From: Massilia putida
Lineage (GTDB): Bacteria > Pseudomonadota > Gammaproteobacteria > Burkholderiales > Burkholderiaceae_D
DNA length: 64,000 bases
Direction: 5' to 3'
Assembly (NCBI RefSeq): GCF_001941825.1
Contig: NZ_CP019038.1
Span: 6,076,001 to 6,140,000 of the forward strand
Positions 52,262 through 60,604 of this stretch are shown piece by piece; the first letter of the stretch is position 1; the number at the start of each line of letters is the position of its first letter. The notes below the pieces were generated by a model, which searched no databases, was not told the DNA's origin, and worked only from the letters and a program-made list of their open reading frames with translations. The position numbers and the translations under genes are program-made.

Positions 52262-52462
52262 TCATGCGTGGTGCGGGAGCTTGCGCGCACGCACGATGAC
52301 GACCGCCATGTGATCCGGCGTCCCGATATTGTTTTCGACCGGAATGGCGGGCCGGGCCGTGCTGGCCTGGGCGTCCGGCAGGCGGTCGACGACGAGCGAC
52401 CCGGCGCCGACGACGGCGAGCGTGGTGATGAAGACGGCTTCCATGTGTTTTTGGATGTTCAT
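52262..52462 (-). CDS. Small exported protein, unknown
   Basis: A 66-residue protein starting at MNIQKH with a GAGGGGAA ribosome site. A hydrophobic segment (VFITTLAVVGAGSLVV) acts as a signal or anchor, followed by DRLPDAQASTARPAIPVENN and a basic end VVIVRARKLPHHA. I do not recognise it. It lies tail to tail with hemY (6 bases apart), and opposite the ppa promoter. The ribosome site and signal make it credible as a gene despite its size. Confidence 0.55.
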   Translation of the reverse strand: MNIQKHMEAVFITTLAVVGAGSLVVDRLPDAQASTARPAIPVENNIGTPDHMAVVIVRARKLPHHA

Positions 52463-52651
52463 GCTGTTCCCCTCGATGCTGGTTGCGGTGGCGTGAGCGG
52501 CGTTGCTCACGACATCGATACAGCATCGGGCGTGCCAGCCTCGCTCCAGGGCAGGATCGGGCCTGTTTGTCCCTGCCGAGCCGGGGCCCGGGCAACACTG
52601 CGCGCGTACCGTGTCGGGTACGGACCAACACGGCGACCCATTCTTCTGCGA

Positions 52652-52690
52652 CCTTGTGCGGCGCACAAGGCCGGGACGATTCGTTATAAT
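52652..52690 (+). promoter_or_regulatory. ppa promoter with palindrome over the -35 region
   Basis: A consensus -10 TATAAT (52685-52690) precedes ppa by 38 bases. The -35 place (about 52662-52667) is covered by a perfect inverted repeat CCTTGTGC/GCACAAGG (52652-52659, 52663-52670, 3-base spacer). No TTGACA is present there, so the palindrome may bind an activator or repressor. Confidence 0.5.
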
Positions 52691-52728
52691 CGTTGTTTTA
52701 TTGTTTCCCCAGCAACCAAGGACTATCC

Positions 52729-53262
52729 ATGAGCCTCAATAACGTCACCGCCGGCCGCGATGTGCCGAACGACTTCAACGTCGTCATCGAAATCCCGATG
52801 AACGCCGACCCGATCAAGTACGAAGTGGACAAGGAATCCGGCGCGATCTTCGTCGACCGCTTCATGGGTACCGCCATGCACTATCCGTGCAACTACGGCT
52901 ACATTCCGAACACGATCGCCGACGACGGCGACCCGTGCGACGTGCTGGTGATCACCCCGTTCGCGCTGATCCCGGGCGTCGTCGTCCGTTGCCGCGCGCT
53001 GGGCGTGCTGAAGATGACCGACGAAGCCGGCGGCGATTCGAAGATCCTGGCCGTGCCGGTCGAAAAGATCCTGCCGGTCTACGCGAACCTGCAGAAGGTC
53101 GAGGACGTGCAGGAACTGACCCTGCGCCAGATCCAGCACTTCTTCGAGCACTACAAGGACCTGGAAAAGGGCAAGTGGGTCAAGGTCGAAGGCTGGGAAG
53201 GTCCGGAAGCGGCCAAGGCCGAGATCCTGGCGGGCGTGAAGAACTTCGAGAGCGGCAAGTAA
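52729..53262 (+). CDS. ppa: Inorganic pyrophosphatase
   Basis: A 177-residue family I enzyme that hydrolyses pyrophosphate to phosphate, pulling biosynthetic reactions forward. Seen: [17 protein letters not shown], the metal signature [10 protein letters not shown] and [23 protein letters not shown]. Length and motifs are fully standard. Start at 52729 has AAGGA 7 bases upstream. It has its own promoter and is followed by a strong terminator. Confidence 0.96.
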   Translation: MSLNNVTAGRDVPNDFNVVIEIPMNADPIKYEVDKESGAIFVDRFMGTAMHYPCNYGYIPNTIADDGDPCDVLVITPFALIPGVVVRCRALGVLKMTDEAGGDSKILAVPVEKILPVYANLQKVEDVQELTLRQIQHFFEHYKDLEKGKWVKVEGWEGPEAAKAEILAGVKNFESGK

Positions 53263-53278
53263 ATCGCCGTGCCGCACG

Positions 53279-53310
53279 AAAAACGGCTGCCCACGGGCAG
53301 CCGTTTTTTT
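53279..53310 (+). terminator. Rho-independent terminator of ppa
   Basis: A stem of about 12 bp, AAACGGCTGCCC/GGGCAGCCGTTT (53281-53292, 53295-53306), is followed by further T to 53310. It lies 17 bases past the ppa stop and also has A-runs on the other side, so it could act on both strands. Confidence 0.9.
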
Positions 53311-53343
53311 TACTGTGGTATTGGCAACGTTTGTTGTTGTGAT

Positions 53344-54755
53344 GACAATTCTTCGATTTGATCCTCGGAAATGTCATGACGATCTCCACCGTAGTGCCCG
53401 AGTAGACCATACCTGGCCGCTGCACGTCTCCATCTCGGCCGACGGCCGCTACGTCGTCTTCGCCAATTTCTTCGCGCTCGAGCAGGCGAACATCGTGGCC
53501 GATGCGTCACTCGACGTCTTCCGCGTGGATATCCAGACCGGCCAGCTGCAGATGGTCAGCGGGCCGCATGGAACCGGACTGTCCCGCGGCGACATGCCCG
53601 TCATCACGGACGACGGCACGCGCGTCGCCTACCGCAGCTGGGTCGACGGTGCCGACGGCACAAGCCAGACCGGCATCGCCGTCAAGGACATGACCACCGG
53701 CACGACGCTCCAGGTCGCAGGCGCGACGGGGTCGACGCCCGTCTATTACGATGACCTGAGCATGTCGAGCGATGGGCGCCTCGTCGCCTACATGACGCGG
53801 CCTGCCTACGGCGACACCTTCCAGGAGAGCATCGTCGTGCAGGACGTCCAGACGAAGCGGGTCCTATTCCGGCTGGACAACCTGGACAATGTCCACCAGG
53901 TGCAACTGTCCGGCGACGGCAAGTCCTTGCTGGTCAACGACGACGGGCTGCGCATCGTGAACGTCGCGAACGGCACGAGCCAGGCCATCGCGAATGTGCA
54001 CGATGACAACGGCAACACGGCGGTGTCGATCTCCGCCGACGGGCGCTACGTGTTGTATGCGGCAAACGCCGGCGCGGTCGTGCCGGGCGCGAGCGGCACC
54101 GACGTCGCGCTCGTGCGCCTGGACGTTCAGACCGGGGCCGTCAAGGTGGTGCAGCAGGCATCGGGGCCGCCTGGGATCTACATTGGAACCAGGACCTGAT
54201 GTCACCGGATGGCAGGTTCGTCACGTTCAGCGGCGACCCCGTCAGTCAACAATAGGGTCCGGGCAGCTTGACGACCTTGTTGATGGATCTGGAAACCGGC
54301 AGCGTGATCCGGCCGGCGGCCCCCGGCGGCACGCCCCAGGCGCTGAGCAACGGCGCGATCGTCTATGAGGTGTCCAGCGAGACGCATCCGGAGTACATCA
54401 CGGAAGGTACGCTGAAGATGGCGACGATCGCGGCCGGCGCGGTGCTGACCGGCGGCGACGGCAACGACGTGCTGACGGGAACCGACAGCGCCGACAAGCT
54501 GTCGGGCCAGGGTGGCAACGATCGCCTGACCGGCGGGGCGGGCGACGACGTGATCGATGGCGGCGCCGGCGTCGATACCGCCGTCTACGCGGGCCGGCAC
54601 GACGCCTATGCGATCGCGCCCGCGGGCGCCGGCGCGTGGACGGTGCAGGACAAGACCGGCAACGAAGGCACCGACCGGCTGACGGGCGTCGAGCGCCTGC
54701 ATTTCGCCGACGTGGACGTGGCCCTGGACGTCGACGGCACGGGCGAAGGCGGCGG
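53344..54755 (+). pseudogene. Remnant of a secreted RTX-type protein (beta-propeller plus calcium repeats)
   Basis: The first part (to about 54199) holds TolB/WD-like repeats: SISADGRYVVFANFF, MSSDGRLVAYMTRP, LSGDGKSLLVNDDG and SISADGRYVLYAAN, with DVFRVDIQTG between. Near 54170 the sense shifts frame to NQDLMSPDGRFVTFSGDP and hits TAG at 54253. It then continues in the same frame as LMDLETGSVIR and a hemolysin-type calcium block: GGDGNDVLTGTDSADKLSGQ, GGNDRLTGGAGDDVIDGG. The chain stops being protein-like after DVDVALDVDGTG near 54745, where related proteins would continue into a DUF4214-like region. No signal or ribosome site marks the 5' end. So it carries at least one frameshift, one nonsense codon and a 3' truncation. 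Confidence 0.75.
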
Positions 54756-54939
54756 AGGACGGCGCCCTGGCGCGCAGGTCCCTGCGTTCGTCGGGCGTCG
54801 GGGCGCGCATCTTGCCGGTCAGCGGGTCGCGCACGACGACCATGCCTTCCTCGCCCGCGGCCGTCGCATGCAGCGAGAACGCCGCCAGCAGGAACAGGGC
54901 GGTCAGCGTGCCGATGGTGAGCAGTTTTTCCTTGGACAT
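54745..54939 (-). pseudogene. Truncated post-PEP-CTERM-1 type protein
   Basis: From the ATG at 54939 the first ~60 residues read MSKEKLLTIGTLTALFLLAA, a signal peptide, then GMVVVRDPLTGKMRAPTPDE. This is the conserved start of small exported proteins encoded just after PEP-CTERM genes. Beyond ~54760 the frame enters the antisense of the RTX remnant and loses sense. It lies 13 bases after the PEP-CTERM gene on the same strand, its expected place. The family name is from memory. Confidence 0.6.
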
Positions 54940-54952
54940 GGCGTTCTCCCGA

Positions 54953-55615
54953 TCAGGGACGCGGCTGGCGGCGCAGCAGAGGGCGCATGCCCAGGCCCAG
55001 CGCCAGCATCATCGAGTGCGCCGGTTCCGGCACGGCCGTCACGACCGAGACCGTGTCGAGGCCGATATAGTTCAAGGTATCGGCCGGGCCGAGGTAGCGA
55101 AATGCAAAGCGGCCGCTGCCGCTGTCCGCGACGGCGGCCGTGAACTGCTGCCAATCCGTCGGATAGCCGGCCGTGCCGCCGATCGTGGTCAGCAAGGTCG
55201 TGAAGCCGGCGACGTCGGTGCCCGTGCCGGACGCGTAGCGCACTTCGAGCAGGTCGTTGAAGCCGGGCAGCGTGTCGTGCCGCGTGTAAAAGCTCAGCAC
55301 TGTCGTGCCGGACAGGTCGAGCACGGGCGTGATCAGCCAGTTGTCGACGCTGCCGCTGCCGTTCGCGGCGCCGAGGAAGTTGGCGGCGGCATACGCGTCC
55401 GGCGCGCCGGCCTGGGCCGGAAACAGGGCACCGTTGCCCTGGAACCAGCCGTTGCCGGCCGGGATGCTGTCATTGACCTGGGCCCATCCGCCCAAGGCCG
55501 CCATGTTGTCGAATCCTTCGTTGAGCACTTCGACCCCGGCCGCGCGCGCGCTCGATGCGCCCAGTGCCGCCAGCGCCAGCGCGGCTGTCGTGAACAAGGT
55601 GTTTACGGGTTTCAT
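54953..55615 (-). CDS. PEP-CTERM sorting-domain exported protein
   Basis: A 220-residue protein with a signal peptide ending ARA-A. The mature part (VEVLNEGFDNMAALGGWAQV, then NWLITPVLDLSGTTVLSFYTRHD) is a choice-of-anchor J type beta-sandwich. The C-terminus is a PEP-CTERM signal: VPEPA (the VPEP motif), a hydrophobic stretch HSMMLALGLG and basic RPLLRRQPRP. Exosortase would process it on the way to the cell surface; no exosortase gene is in the window. Such proteins are usually linked to exopolysaccharide or biofilm matrix. Confidence 0.88.
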   Translation of the reverse strand: MKPVNTLFTTAALALAALGASSARAAGVEVLNEGFDNMAALGGWAQVNDSIPAGNGWFQGNGALFPAQAGAPDAYAAANFLGAANGSGSVDNWLITPVLDLSGTTVLSFYTRHDTLPGFNDLLEVRYASGTGTDVAGFTTLLTTIGGTAGYPTDWQQFTAAVADSGSGRFAFRYLGPADTLNYIGLDTVSVVTAVPEPAHSMMLALGLGMRPLLRRQPRP

Positions 55616-55767
55616 GAAGGCCCTTTCATTCAATATGGATGGGCCCATCTTATGAGTCGGATGGCAACGACTTTTGATTTTTGGCGAACGGATGGGCGGG
55701 CTCGGCCAGGTATCGATGGATAGGACGAAAGGGAGCGTGCGGCGGGCACGGCGTGCCCGCCGATGAG

Positions 55768-56838
55768 TCAGCGTGCGGCGCGGCGCAGCCGCAGCTTGCC
55801 GACGATGCCGATGGGGAAGAAGTAGATCGAGAGGATGAACAGCACGCCGAGCCACAGCATCCAGCGGTCGGGATGCAGCGCGGCGGCCAGCAGCGGCACG
55901 CCGGACACCATCTCCGATGCCTGGCCCATGAGCATTTTGAGGTAGTTCTGGGCGAGGATGAACAAGGTCGCGCCGACGACCGCGCCATACATGGTGCCCA
56001 TGCCGCCGACGACGACGATCAGCAGGATGTCCGTCATGACTTCGAAGTCGAGGCTCGTCTTGGGCCCCACGTAGCGCAGCCACAGCGCCATCAGCGCGCC
56101 GGCCAGCGCGGCCACGACGGCGCCCAGCACGTTCGCCCAGATGCGGTAGACGACGGTGCGGTAGCCGAGGGCCTCGGCGCGGAATTCGTTTTCGCGGATC
56201 GCCTGCAGCACGCGCCCGAACGGCGAATTCACGAGGCGCAGCAGGAACAGGAACAACGCGAGGCTGCCCGCGAACACGAGGTAATACGTGATCAGCTTGC
56301 CGTCGACGGCGCGCCCGAACACGTCGTGGTCGACGAGCGTGAACCCGGGCGACAGCAGTTCCGGCACGCCGAACGTGCGGCCGTCCTCGCCGCCCGTGAA
56401 GTCCGACAGCTGCGACGCGAGCACGGCGAACGACGACGCCACGGCCAGCGTGATCATCGCGTAGAAGATGGCGCGCACGCGCAGCGCGAACAGGCCGATG
56501 ATGAACGCGAGGACGACCGTGAGCGCCAGCGCGGCGGCGAGGCCTATCACGATCGCGCCCCACGTCGGCTCGTCCCTGCTGGCCAGCGCGATGCCGACGC
56601 CGTAGGCGCCGATGCCGTAGAACATCGTGTGGGCGAACGAGACGATGCCGGTATAGCCCAGCAACAGGTCGTACGAGGCGACCAGCACGATGTAGATGCA
56701 GATCGTGGCCGCCGTGTTCAGCGGACGCGCGCCGGAAAACAGGAAGGGCGCGAACAGCAGGCCGAGCACGATGGCGACGAGGATGACGGACAGCAGGCGG
56801 CTGCGGGGCAGGTCGCCGGAGAACAGGCGGATCAGCAT
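55768..56838 (-). CDS. livM: Branched-chain amino-acid type ABC permease LivM
   Basis: A 356-residue inner-membrane permease with about ten helices and the family pattern (DLLLGYTGIVSFAHTMFYGIGAYGVG, AIRENEFRAEALGYRT, LRYVGPKTSLDFEVMTDILL). With LivH it forms the transmembrane pore of a HAAT-type importer. It starts within 1 base of the livH stop (TGATG) and closes the operon. Length is normal. Confidence 0.93.
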   Translation of the reverse strand: MLIRLFSGDLPRSRLLSVILVAIVLGLLFAPFLFSGARPLNTAATICIYIVLVASYDLLLGYTGIVSFAHTMFYGIGAYGVGIALASRDEPTWGAIVIGLAAALALTVVLAFIIGLFALRVRAIFYAMITLAVASSFAVLASQLSDFTGGEDGRTFGVPELLSPGFTLVDHDVFGRAVDGKLITYYLVFAGSLALFLFLLRLVNSPFGRVLQAIRENEFRAEALGYRTVVYRIWANVLGAVVAALAGALMALWLRYVGPKTSLDFEVMTDILLIVVVGGMGTMYGAVVGATLFILAQNYLKMLMGQASEMVSGVPLLAAALHPDRWMLWLGVLFILSIYFFPIGIVGKLRLRRAAR

Positions 56839-57857
56839 CAGTGACGTCCTTTCGTGTACAGGCCGGCCGGGCGCCACAGGAGGACCGCGACCATCAGCGC
56901 GATGTTCGAGACCAGCGCCACCTTCGGCGCGAGAAAGCCGGCGTAGTTGGCCACGAGGGCGATCAAGAGGGAGCCGATGAAGCAGCCGCCGACCGAGCCG
57001 AGGCCGCCGATGATGATGACGACGAAGACCAGCACGATGATCTCGCTCCCCATGTGCGCCACCAGCGTTTCCTTGTACAGGCCCCACATCACGCCGCCCA
57101 GCCCGGCCAGCGCCGACCCGGCCGCGAACACGCCGACGAACACGCGGCGGATACGGTAGCCCATGGCTTCGACCATCTCGCCGTTTTCCACGCCGGCGCG
57201 GATCAGGAGGCCGATCTTCGTGCGGTTCAGCGTCAGCAGCATCGCCACGAACACGACGAGGCCGACCGCGACGGCCAGCAGCCGGTATTTCTCGATGGCC
57301 GCCTCGCCCACGAACACGGCGCCGCGCAACGCGGTCGGCAGCGGCAGGGCGATCTGCTCGGCGCCCCAGATCACGTTGATCAGCTGCTCGGACACGATCA
57401 TGCCGGCCACCGTGATGAGGATCTGTTTCAGGTGCTGGCCGTACACCGGTTGGATGATGACGCGTTCGAACGCCCAGCCGAGCACGGCCGTCACGGCCAT
57501 CGCCAGCAGCACGGCGAGGCCCAGCACGCCGAGGTTGGCCAGCAGCGAATCCGCCTCGAGCCAGCCGCGCATGGGCAGCAGCACGAACGTGGCCGTGAAT
57601 GCGCCGACGGAGACGAACGCGCCGTGGCCGAAGTTCAGCACGCTCATCAGGCCGAACACGAGGGTCAGGCCGCTGGCCATGATGAAGAGCATCATGCCCA
57701 TCGCGAGGCCGGCCACGGTCAGCGTGATCCAGGTGGGGAAGCTCATGAAGGGCAGCGCCGCCAGCACGACGGCCGGCACGAGCAGCAGCGGGGCGATGTC
57801 GCGCCGTGCCGCCGGCAGCGGGGCGTCCGCCTGGGCGAGGGGTAAAGTAGCACTCAC
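56838..57857 (-). CDS. livH: Branched-chain amino-acid type ABC permease LivH
   Basis: A 339-residue permease. The family segments are LTLVFGLMSVLNFGHGAFVSVGA, LIRAGVENGEMVEAMGYRI and VIIIGGLGSVGGCFIGSLLIALV. A ~30-residue N-terminal extension before the first helix is somewhat longer than in E. coli LivH. It is 10 bases after livF and overlaps livM by 1 base. Confidence 0.93.
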   Translation of the reverse strand: MSATLPLAQADAPLPAARRDIAPLLLVPAVVLAALPFMSFPTWITLTVAGLAMGMMLFIMASGLTLVFGLMSVLNFGHGAFVSVGAFTATFVLLPMRGWLEADSLLANLGVLGLAVLLAMAVTAVLGWAFERVIIQPVYGQHLKQILITVAGMIVSEQLINVIWGAEQIALPLPTALRGAVFVGEAAIEKYRLLAVAVGLVVFVAMLLTLNRTKIGLLIRAGVENGEMVEAMGYRIRRVFVGVFAAGSALAGLGGVMWGLYKETLVAHMGSEIIVLVFVVIIIGGLGSVGGCFIGSLLIALVANYAGFLAPKVALVSNIALMVAVLLWRPAGLYTKGRH

Positions 57858-57867
57858 GTCGGTGTCC

Positions 57868-58593
57868 TCATTGATGGGCGTCGAGCGACAGGCCGAGCAG
57901 GCGTTGCTGCAAGGCGTCGTCGTGCGCCAGGTCGTGCATCAGGCCCGCGTGGACGACGCGGCCGTCGTCCATCACGCTCACGCTGTCGCCGAGCGTGCGC
58001 ACGAAGTTGAAATTCTGTTCGACGAGCAGGATGGTCGTGCTCGTGTCCTTGAGGTCGCGGAACGCCGCCATCAGGCTTTGCACGATGGCGGGCGCGAGGC
58101 CCTTGGTGGGCTCGTCCACGAGCAGCAGCTTCTTCGGCTCGACGATCGCGCGGGCGATCGCGACCATCTGCTTCTGGCCGCCCGACAGGTTGCCAGCCGG
58201 ATAGTTCCAGAATTTTTTCAGCGCGGGGAAGAAGCCGCAGATCCAGTCCACACGCGCCGCGTCCAGCGGGCCGTTGCGTGCGGCGAGATACAAATTCTCG
58301 CGTACCGTCAGTTCGGAAAACACGGCCATGCTTTCCGGGACGTAGGCGATGCCGGCGCGGGCGATGTCGGGCGTGGACAGCTTCGTGATGTCGCGGCCGT
58401 CGAACGTGATCGTCCCGCGGCTCGCCTTCCACAGGCCCATGACGGTGCGCAGCGTGGTCGTCTTGCCGGCGCCGTTGCGGCCCAGCAGCACCGCCAGGCC
58501 GCCGCGCGGGACGGCGAGGTCGACGCCCTGCAGGATGTGGTACTGGCCGATGTGGGTGTGGACGCCGGACAGCGTCAGGATGGCTTCGCTCAT
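57868..58593 (-). CDS. livF: ABC transporter ATPase LivF
   Basis: A 241-residue ATPase with Walker A GRNGAGKTT, signature LSGGQKQM, Walker B LLLVDEPTKGLAP and a switch His replaced by Gln in LLVEQNF, as is usual in LivF. It pairs with LivG to power the importer. Start at MSEAIL (58593) is preferred to one 15 codons earlier, which would overlap the end of livG. Confidence 0.93.
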   Translation of the reverse strand: MSEAILTLSGVHTHIGQYHILQGVDLAVPRGGLAVLLGRNGAGKTTTLRTVMGLWKASRGTITFDGRDITKLSTPDIARAGIAYVPESMAVFSELTVRENLYLAARNGPLDAARVDWICGFFPALKKFWNYPAGNLSGGQKQMVAIARAIVEPKKLLLVDEPTKGLAPAIVQSLMAAFRDLKDTSTTILLVEQNFNFVRTLGDSVSVMDDGRVVHAGLMHDLAHDDALQQRLLGLSLDAHQ

Positions 58594-58615
58594 GGGCAGT
58601 TTCGTCCTCAGCGTG

Positions 58616-59389
58616 TCATGCGGGTTCGGGGGTGCCAAGATAGGCCTCCTGCACGATTTTCGATTGCATCACTTCGGCGGGCTTGCCGTCCGCCACCAGC
58701 GTGCCGTTGTGCAGCACGATGATGCGGTCGGCAAGTTGTCGCACGACGTCCATCTTGTGCTCGACAAGCAGCACGGTCTTGTCGCGCTCCGCCTTGACCT
58801 GGCGGATCAGGTCGAGCACGACCGGCACCTCGTCCACGCTCATGCCGGCCGTGGGTTCGTCGAACATCAGGATCGAAGGCTCCAGCGCGAGCAGGATCGC
58901 CACCTCGAGCTTGCGCTGGTCGCCGTGCGACAGCGTGCCGACCAGGGCGCCGCTTTTTCCGATCATCGCCACGCGCTCCAGGTAGTGCTCGGCGCGCTGG
59001 ATGACCTCCTTGTGGCCGAACCACAGCGACAGCATGCTCATGCCGATGCCGGCGCGGCTCTGCACGGCCAGCCTCACGTTTTCCAGCACGGTGAGATGTG
59101 GGAACAGATTCGTCAGCTGGAACGCGCGCCCCACGCCCAGGCGCGTGCGACGCGCGGGACCGAGACGCGTCACGTCCCGGCCGCGCACGAAGACGCTGCC
59201 GGAGGTCGCCGGCAACTGGCCCGACACGAGGTTGAAGTAGGTCGTCTTGCCGGCACCGTTCGGGCCCACGATCACGGTCAGCGTGCCAGGATAGAACTCG
59301 GCCGTCACCGCGTTGACGGCCACGTGGCCGCCAAAGCGGATGGTCAGGTCGCGCGTGGCGAGCGAAGGCGTCAAGTTTGGAACTGACAT
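58616..59389 (-). CDS. livG: ABC transporter ATPase LivG
   Basis: A 257-residue ATPase: Walker A GPNGAGKTT, the LivG-type FQLTNLFPHLTVLENVRLA, signature LSHGDQRKLEVA, Walker B ILMFDEPTAGMS, and switch His in LLVEHKMDVV. The LSHGDQR form in place of LSGGQ is common in LivG. It is 1 base after the binding-protein gene, so tightly coupled. Confidence 0.93.
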   Translation of the reverse strand: MSVPNLTPSLATRDLTIRFGGHVAVNAVTAEFYPGTLTVIVGPNGAGKTTYFNLVSGQLPATSGSVFVRGRDVTRLGPARRTRLGVGRAFQLTNLFPHLTVLENVRLAVQSRAGIGMSMLSLWFGHKEVIQRAEHYLERVAMIGKSGALVGTLSHGDQRKLEVAILLALEPSILMFDEPTAGMSVDEVPVVLDLIRQVKAERDKTVLLVEHKMDVVRQLADRIIVLHNGTLVADGKPAEVMQSKIVQEAYLGTPEPA

Positions 59390-59390
59390 G

Positions 59391-60584
59391 TCAGCGCTTG
59401 TTCCGGATGGGCAGCGGCAGTTCGCTGGCCGGGATCTCGCGCACCAGTTCCAGCAGGTCCCATTCGTTCTTCTGGTCTTTCTTGATGCGGAAGTGATACA
59501 TCGGCTGCAGCGCCTGGTGGTCTTCCTTGCGGAACGTCATGGTGCCTTTCGGCGTCTCGAACGACATGCCTTCCATCGCCGTCACCATCTGGTCGCCATT
59601 CCCCGACGGGACCTTTTGCAAGGCCGCGACGACGGCCGCCGCCGCCGCCATGCCGCCCGCCGTGAACATGTCGGGCGGGACCTTGTAGCGCTTCGTGTGC
59701 TCGGCCACGAGCCAGTCGTTCATCTTGTTCTTCGGGAAGCCGTAGTAGTAATTGATGGTGCCTTCCGTGCCGGGGTAGGCCTTCCACGTCTTCATCACGG
59801 GCAGGATGTTGCCGCCCGGGGCCAGCGAGATGCCGTAGCGTTCCGGCTTCATGTCCGCGATCTTGTTCATCGGGTTCGGACCCGCCCAGACGATGGCCAG
59901 CACGCGCGGCTGCGGCTTGTCCTTCAGGGCGTCGAACAGGCGCTGCGTGGGCGCCGTGAAGTCCGTCGCGGCGGCGGGGGCGTATTCCTCGTGGACGACG
60001 GTCGCCTTGCTGCCCGTGGCGGCCAGCGCTTCCTTGCCGGCCTTGATGGCGTCGCGGCCGAACGCGTAGTCCTGCGCGAGGAACGCGACGCTGCCGTTCT
60101 TCAGCGTCGATGCCGCCGCCAGCGCGTCCTGCATCGAATTGCGCGCGGTGCGGAAGATGTACTTGTTCCACTTGGCGCCCGTGATCTCGTCGGCCACGGC
60201 CGGCTCGACGATCAGCACCTTCTTGTATTCCTTCGCCACCGGCAGCATCGCCAGCGCCGCGCCGGACGACGTGGTGCCGACGGCGATGTCGGCCTTGTCG
60301 TCGCCATACGCTTCCGCCAGCAGGGTGCGGGAGAGGTCGGGCTTGCCCTGGTCGTCCTTGACGATCACTTTCAGCTTGCGGCCGTTGATTTCCATCTTGC
60401 CGCCGGTGAGGTATTCGAGGCCCAGCATGAAGCCGGTTTCCGTTTCCTTGGCATAGGATTCCAGCTGGCCCGTCTTGCCGGCGATGAGGGCGACCTTCAG
60501 GTCCGGGGCGGCCAGGGCGGCGCCGGTGGCCGCCAGGGCGAACGCGGCGAACAGGGCCAGGGGCAGGGGTTTCAGGTGTTTCAT
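59391..60584 (-). CDS. livK: Periplasmic substrate-binding protein of the Liv-type importer
   Basis: A 397-residue protein with a signal peptide ending ALA-A. The mature chain has the two-lobe type I fold (LKVALIAGKTGQLESYAKET, IAVGTTSSGAALAMLPVAKE, VAFLAQDYAFGRDAIKAGKE). It is not close to leucine-binding LivK of E. coli. The ligand-binding region reads like members for aromatic or amide compounds, but this is only an impression. Start at MKHLKP has AGGAG upstream. It follows the hydrolase gene by 20 bases. Confidence 0.88.
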   Translation of the reverse strand: MKHLKPLPLALFAAFALAATGAALAAPDLKVALIAGKTGQLESYAKETETGFMLGLEYLTGGKMEINGRKLKVIVKDDQGKPDLSRTLLAEAYGDDKADIAVGTTSSGAALAMLPVAKEYKKVLIVEPAVADEITGAKWNKYIFRTARNSMQDALAAASTLKNGSVAFLAQDYAFGRDAIKAGKEALAATGSKATVVHEEYAPAAATDFTAPTQRLFDALKDKPQPRVLAIVWAGPNPMNKIADMKPERYGISLAPGGNILPVMKTWKAYPGTEGTINYYYGFPKNKMNDWLVAEHTKRYKVPPDMFTAGGMAAAAAVVAALQKVPSGNGDQMVTAMEGMSFETPKGTMTFRKEDHQALQPMYHFRIKKDQKNEWDLLELVREIPASELPLPIRNKR

Positions 60585-60604
60585 CTCGTCTCCTATGGTT
60601 CTTG

